64,000 bases of DNA from Marinobacter sp. BW6 (GTDB lineage Bacteria; Pseudomonadota; Gammaproteobacteria; Pseudomonadales; Oleiphilaceae), in the NCBI RefSeq assembly GCF_008107725.1, contig NZ_VIRN01000061.1, forward strand, positions 186,001-250,000, in the 5' to 3' direction. The notes beneath the pieces were generated by a model, which worked only from the letters and a program-made list of their open reading frames with translations, made no database searches and had not been told where the DNA came from. This document shows, piece by piece, positions 60,497-64,000 of this stretch (position 1 is its first letter; each line of letters starts with the position of its first letter). The translations under genes and the position numbers were made by a program.

Positions 60497-60925
60497 ATGA
60501 CCAAGCACGCAAAAACATCTGCACTTCTGGCCGCCCTGGTTTCTGGCGCTTTGGCAACTGGTTCTGCATTGGCAGCTGAGCATAAAGCCGGTGTCTGGAC
60601 CAATGATCAGTCCGTTGCCAACGGCGTTGTATCCGCAAGGAAGGTGGTTGCCGAGCAGAATGGCTGGTTGGTGGTTCATCGCACCGACGAATCCATGAAG
60701 CCCGGCCCTGTCGTTGCTCATGCGCCTTTGCGCAAAGGCATGAATATGGACGTCGCGGCTATCCTGACCGAGGACGTGCAATCCGGTGACATGCTGATGC
60801 TGATGGTTCACAGCGAAGATGGCGGCATGAAAACGGGTATTTTCGAGTACACCCTGGGCGCCAAGGAAGACGGCCCGATCAAGAAGGATGGCAAGCTGGT
60901 GATGTCGACCATCACAGCACAATAA
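60497..60925 (+). CDS. secreted DUF7282-like protein
   Basis: The 142-residue product has a signal peptide (TSALLAALVSGALATGSALAA) and a beta-rich domain with DQSVANGVVSARKVVAEQNGWLVVHRTDESMKPGPVVAHAPLRKGMNMDVAAILTEDVQSGDMLMLMVHS, the pattern of DUF7282. AGGAGAACGCA precedes the ATG. It sits 118 bases after the anti-sigma gene and is a plausible target of the ECF sigma; role unknown. Confidence 0.85.
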   Translation: MTKHAKTSALLAALVSGALATGSALAAEHKAGVWTNDQSVANGVVSARKVVAEQNGWLVVHRTDESMKPGPVVAHAPLRKGMNMDVAAILTEDVQSGDMLMLMVHSEDGGMKTGIFEYTLGAKEDGPIKKDGKLVMSTITAQ

Positions 60926-61007
60926 CCGCTGGTGTTATTGTCGGCTGCTGAGCTGAATGGCGGATGCAGCCGGCAACTCAAACCGCTTTCTTCATCCTCG
61001 GCTACCC

Positions 61008-61244
61008 TTACTTTCCATCTCCTTTGACCCCCAACCGGTCCAGATACAGGTGAAGCTCTGCCTCACTCATATCCACGTACTCAAGCACCCGGCCATACAG
61101 CATGGCTGTCGGCACATTACGGCCGTTCAGCTCATGCTGGGTTTCCTGCAGAACGTAAAGGATGATGCGTTCGGTGCGGGTGAGGCCGTCGCGAACGTCG
61201 GGAATGACTTCAAGGAGGGCATGGCGATCGTCGGAAAATTCCAT
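61008..61244 (-). CDS. small hypothetical protein, 78 residues
   Basis: From the ATG at 61244 the frame gives a 78-residue acidic, helical protein (MEFSDDRHALLEVIPDVRDGLTRTERIILYVLQETQHELN then GRNVPTAMLYGRVLEYVDMSEAELHLYLDRLGV) that reads like a natural helix-turn-helix-sized protein. The frame continues upstream to 61379 but would then overlap the lipoprotein gene. No strong ribosome site; 88 bases separate it from the lipoprotein stop. No family recognised. Coding status is moderately likely. Confidence 0.5.
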   Translation of the reverse strand: MEFSDDRHALLEVIPDVRDGLTRTERIILYVLQETQHELNGRNVPTAMLYGRVLEYVDMSEAELHLYLDRLGVKGDGK

Positions 61245-61332
61245 CAGGTACTCAGAGTGAAGCTGCTGTCTGGTACATGGTAGCAGGCCGGCAGCGAAGC
61301 CCACAGGGGCAACGCTGCCTCCTCGCAACGGA

Positions 61333-62832
61333 TCAGATCTGCTTGTAGACCACCTCGGAAAGACGGCTGCGGTTGCCATCGGTGTCCAGGGTGCGGATCG
61401 CGAAGTACCAGGTGCCTTCGGTTAGCTCGTCTACCAGCAACTCGTCAACGGAGGCATCGCCGATCGCCAGGCTCTGGTCCAGGTTTTCGGCGCTGGAGCC
61501 ATAGACCACCTCGAAACCTGCGATTTCACCCATGGCCAGGCTCTCGCCATTCTCGCGGGTCAGAGGCGCGGTCCAGCTCAACAGCGCAGAGTTTGCCGGG
61601 AGGGTTTCCTCTGGAGTGGTTTCCGTGGTGGTCTCGGTATCTGTTCCGGTGTCCGCTACGGTTTCATCCATGGTGTTGTCCACCGATGAATCAGGCCCGG
61701 TAGTACCGGCAACCTGCTCTTGTGTCGAATCTGTGGAGGTATCAGTCGACGTGTCAGTGCCTGTATCCGTTGAACTGTCAGTAGTGCTGCCAGAATCAGT
61801 TCCGGCGGTTGCGTCACCACCTGCGATTTCGTCGGTGGTCTCACCGGAGTCGACAACACCGGTATCGCTCTCTTCATTTACATCAGCAATGGTTTTAAAG
61901 CGCTGGACGTTGCGGTACTCAACCACCACCAGTTTCTGGCTGATGACGCTTGAATCCACCACATTCTGAAGTTCGGAAGACTGCAGTGCCGCTGCACTGA
62001 CAAGGTCCGCCAGCGCCACGTTGGTACCGTCGCCCATGACGCTGATCTGGCCGGTGGCACTGACCTGCGAGGTGACGTCGCTCAGAACATCGGAAATGGA
62101 ATCCCACTGGGCGCTGTCGTTCACGAGCGCCAGGAATGCCGCATTGGCAATCGCCACCTGAATGGCGTCAGCCGTTACGCCGGTCATACCATCCAGATTG
62201 GTCAGGTCCGGCGGAGTCAGGCGCAGAGCGCCAGCCGGAAGGCCGAACCAGTTTTCAACAGTAGTGTAGGCACTGGAGATCGCGCCCGGTGAAAGACCTT
62301 CTGAGCTGCGCTCCGCCAGGGTAACCGCCAGATGAGTCAGCGGAGTGAGGTTAACGGTTTCCATGCGCAGATCACCCGCGCCCAACAGGCTGAAGTTGCT
62401 GTCCAGGGGCATGGTCTGGCCGAAAGCCACCGGCTCACTGCCAGCCTGATCGCACTGGGGCGCAACGTCGCAAATCATGCGGGTGCCGCCATCGGCTGAG
62501 AGCTCAACCAGGGCCCAGCCTTCGGCTTTGCCGCGAAGCTGCCACTCGTAACTGCCATCGTCTGCCGTCAGTACTGGCTTCGCTGCCTGGCGCTGGGGCG
62601 CGTAATAGCCATCCTTATCGGAAATCAGGCGATTGGCAACAACCAGCCCCTGTTGGATAACGCCCTTGATCGCTGCGCCGGCAATCTGAACTGTCGGCTC
62701 GGCCGTGGCCGGAGCCTGCGCGGTCGTGGTGATTTCTTCACTCGAAATGTCCAGACCGCAGCCCGAAAGCAAAACGACCGCAGGTAACATCAGCAGTCCT
62801 TGCTTCGTTAGTTTTTTGCTGCAATATGACAT
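61333..62832 (-). CDS. large lipoprotein with Thr/Ser/Asp-rich linker and FnIII-like C-domain
   Basis: The 499-residue product has a lipobox (AVVLLSGCGLDISS, Cys near residue 25). An N-terminal globular part follows to about residue 315 (IAGAAIKGVIQQGLVVANRLISDKDGYYAPQ, LSADGGTRMICDVAPQC). A linker of about 100 residues is almost all Thr, Ser, Asp, Glu and Gly (TDSGSTTDSSTDTGTDTSTD and repeats). The fibronectin-III-like end is SALLSWTAPLTRENGESLAMGEIAGFEVVYGSSAENL...GTWYFAIRTLDTDGNRSRLSEVV. It is likely exported to the outer membrane with the tail outward. Substrate or binding partner unknown. The repeat-rich linker may vary between strains. Confidence 0.85.
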   Translation of the reverse strand: MSYCSKKLTKQGLLMLPAVVLLSGCGLDISSEEITTTAQAPATAEPTVQIAGAAIKGVIQQGLVVANRLISDKDGYYAPQRQAAKPVLTADDGSYEWQLRGKAEGWALVELSADGGTRMICDVAPQCDQAGSEPVAFGQTMPLDSNFSLLGAGDLRMETVNLTPLTHLAVTLAERSSEGLSPGAISSAYTTVENWFGLPAGALRLTPPDLTNLDGMTGVTADAIQVAIANAAFLALVNDSAQWDSISDVLSDVTSQVSATGQISVMGDGTNVALADLVSAAALQSSELQNVVDSSVISQKLVVVEYRNVQRFKTIADVNEESDTGVVDSGETTDEIAGGDATAGTDSGSTTDSSTDTGTDTSTDTSTDSTQEQVAGTTGPDSSVDNTMDETVADTGTDTETTTETTPEETLPANSALLSWTAPLTRENGESLAMGEIAGFEVVYGSSAENLDQSLAIGDASVDELLVDELTEGTWYFAIRTLDTDGNRSRLSEVVYKQI

Positions 62833-63193
62833 CGATTCACACCAATTGTTTGACGAATTTGAGCGAATCTTACAGCGGCAATTTTTGGTTATATGCGGCG
62901 TAGTTCCGAATTTCCAGGAGCAAGCCCGTCAGGAAATTGACGCTTACGGAGGGATACATGTTGTGATGGAAGGTTACAGCTAAAAGCCCGGACTGAGGAG
63001 CATAAGGCATTGTTTTACTGTGTTTTTACGCATCACGCTCAAATTCCGGCTCTGCGCCGGGAACGACGTGCGCGGTGCCTGATTACAAATTTAAACGTTG
63101 GTAAAGCGAGAGCGGTTTCACAGTTTTCCGGAGGCCGCTCCCGGATAACGCAGATTCACTGACTTTACGGAAAGTGCCGAGCGGCCCGGGGAT
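62833..63193. other. gap of 361 bases with no convincing gene
   Basis: No good reading frame was found. There is a small inverted repeat, GGCCGCTC (63133-63140) with GAGCGGCC (63179-63186), 38 bases apart, just after the flavoprotein stop on the minus strand. No T run follows, so a terminator is uncertain. The rest holds AT-rich sequence with no recognised motif, probably the promoter region of the lipoprotein gene. Confidence 0.6.
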
Positions 63194-64000
63194 TCAAATG
63201 CCCAGCCTGTCCCGCAATGCATAGTACCAGGCGCCCATAGCCGTCAAAGGCACCCGGAGGGCCCGCCCACCCGGGAACGGGTAGTGTGGCATGCTGGCGA
63301 AAGCGTCAAACCTTTCCGCCTGACCCTGGATCGCGAGGGCCAATGCCTTGCCAGCCACATGAGTGAAGGTGACGCCATGGCCGGAGCAGCCCTGGGAATA
63401 GAACACATTCTCGTGCAAACGGCCGAGCTGGGGCAGGCGTGACAGGGTTAGAAGGAAATTGCCGGTCCAGGCGTAATCAATCTTGACGCTCGCCAGTTCC
63501 GGGAAGGTTTTCAACATTTTCGGGCGAATCAGGCGCTCGATGTCGGCCGGATCACGAGCGCCGTAGACGACACCGCCACCGTATATCAGCCGGTTGTCGC
63601 CAGACAGGCGAAAGTAATCCAGAAGATAGTTGCAATCCTCCACACAGTTATCCTCCGGCAGCAGCTTTTTGGCAAGCACGTCATCCAGTGGCTCGGTGGC
63701 AATAATTTGTGAACCGCACGGCATAGATTTGGCCCCAAGCTCCGGCACCAGACCACCAAGGTAGGCGTTGCCCGCCAGAACCACATACTGGGCCCTGACT
63801 TCGCCCTGTTCGGTTTTGACGGTTGCCGTTTGCCCCGGGAGAATTTCTGTTACGGCCGAGTGCTCGTGAATAACGCCGCCACGGGATTCCAGTGCCGCCG
63901 CCTCGCCCAGAGCCAGGTTAAGCGGGTGGATATGGCCACCGGTATGGTCGATGGCACCCCCAACATATCGCTCCGTGCCAACGCGCTTGCCAATGGCAGC
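63194..64000 (-). CDS. FAD-dependent amine/amino-acid oxidoreductase (C-terminal part)
   Basis: The minus strand is open from the window edge at 64000 to the stop at 63194, giving 268 residues without a start, so the gene continues to the right. The translation shows YVVLAGNAYLGGLVPELGAKSMPCGSQIIATEPLDD, then DYFRLSGDNRLIYGGGVVYGARDPADIERL and RLPQLGRLHENVFYSQGCSGHGVTFTHVAGKALALAIQGQ. This is the DadA/PuuB-type D-amino-acid or polyamine-oxidoreductase family; gamma-glutamylputrescine oxidoreductase is the closest resemblance by eye. The FAD Rossmann N-part lies outside the window. The neighbouring lipoprotein is unrelated. Confidence 0.88.
   Translation of the reverse strand, partial: AAIGKRVGTERYVGGAIDHTGGHIHPLNLALGEAAALESRGGVIHEHSAVTEILPGQTATVKTEQGEVRAQYVVLAGNAYLGGLVPELGAKSMPCGSQIIATEPLDDVLAKKLLPEDNCVEDCNYLLDYFRLSGDNRLIYGGGVVYGARDPADIERLIRPKMLKTFPELASVKIDYAWTGNFLLTLSRLPQLGRLHENVFYSQGCSGHGVTFTHVAGKALALAIQGQAERFDAFASMPHYPFPGGRALRVPLTAMGAWYYALRDRLGI

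Noticed and set aside
63133..63186. Terminator for the FAD oxidoreductase
   Set aside because: Eight-bp arms 38 bases apart with no T run; too weak.
1..64000. CRISPR arrays, rRNA and tRNA genes, insertion-sequence transposases, phage genes
   Set aside because: None was seen: no regularly spaced identical repeats, no transposase motifs, no cloverleaf with CCA-type ends.

Overview
The window reads as chromosomal DNA of a GC-rich, marine-type gammaproteobacterium. Its gene content (ilvGM, a liu leucine-degradation cluster with a LiuR box, nrt-type transport genes with cyanase, many acyl-CoA enzymes, c-di-GMP enzymes) fits Marinobacter or a close relative. That genus assignment is inference from gene content. 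No rRNA, tRNA or CRISPR array was seen.

Layout. 1-2.3 kb: the start of an RND efflux pump and its periplasmic adaptor (minus strand). 2.4-4.6 kb: ilvGM acetohydroxyacid synthase behind a textbook attenuator (30-residue Val/Leu-rich leader peptide, terminator, antiterminator segment). 4.7-5.0 kb and 17.7-18.0 kb: two copies of a composite double-hairpin repeat. 5.0-10.9 kb: cyanase plus a nitrate/cyanate-type ABC transporter, divergent from a sigma54-dependent activator. Three TACGA-N4-TCGTA operators and sigma54-type promoters lie between them. 11.0-16.1 kb: a NarL-type two-component pair and a GAF-GGDEF-EAL protein. 16.3-17.6 kb: a sodium symporter. 18.0-30.8 kb: two divergent branched-chain acyl-CoA catabolic operons around liuR; the liuA-liuB gap contains an elaborate predicted RNA-like fold. 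30.9-34.3 kb: an amino-acid dehydrogenase and, divergently, an unrecognised 658-residue protein. 34.3-44.6 kb: assorted accessory metabolism (MFS transporters, TauD-like dioxygenase, M14 peptidase, serine hydrolase, GFA proteins, HxlR/MdaB pair).

44.7-51.1 kb is the most distinctive part. It is a run of short minus-strand genes of variable composition separated by integron attC-like recombination sites, with no integrase in the window: a cassette cluster of the CALIN type. It carries a CARB-like class A beta-lactamase, a bestrophin-like membrane protein, an HNH protein, a cupin, a Rho-like ATPase lacking the usual RNA-binding N-terminus, and a ParDE toxin-antitoxin pair.

51.3-64 kb returns to ordinary backbone: an EmrE-type exporter, an SGNH hydrolase, an AraC-controlled ThDP-enzyme/flavoprotein operon, a diguanylate cyclase, an ECF sigma/anti-sigma/DUF7282-like cluster, a lipoprotein and a partial FAD-dependent amine oxidoreductase.

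Genes were read by translation and family motifs recognised by eye. No database search was run, so specific substrates are inference throughout.
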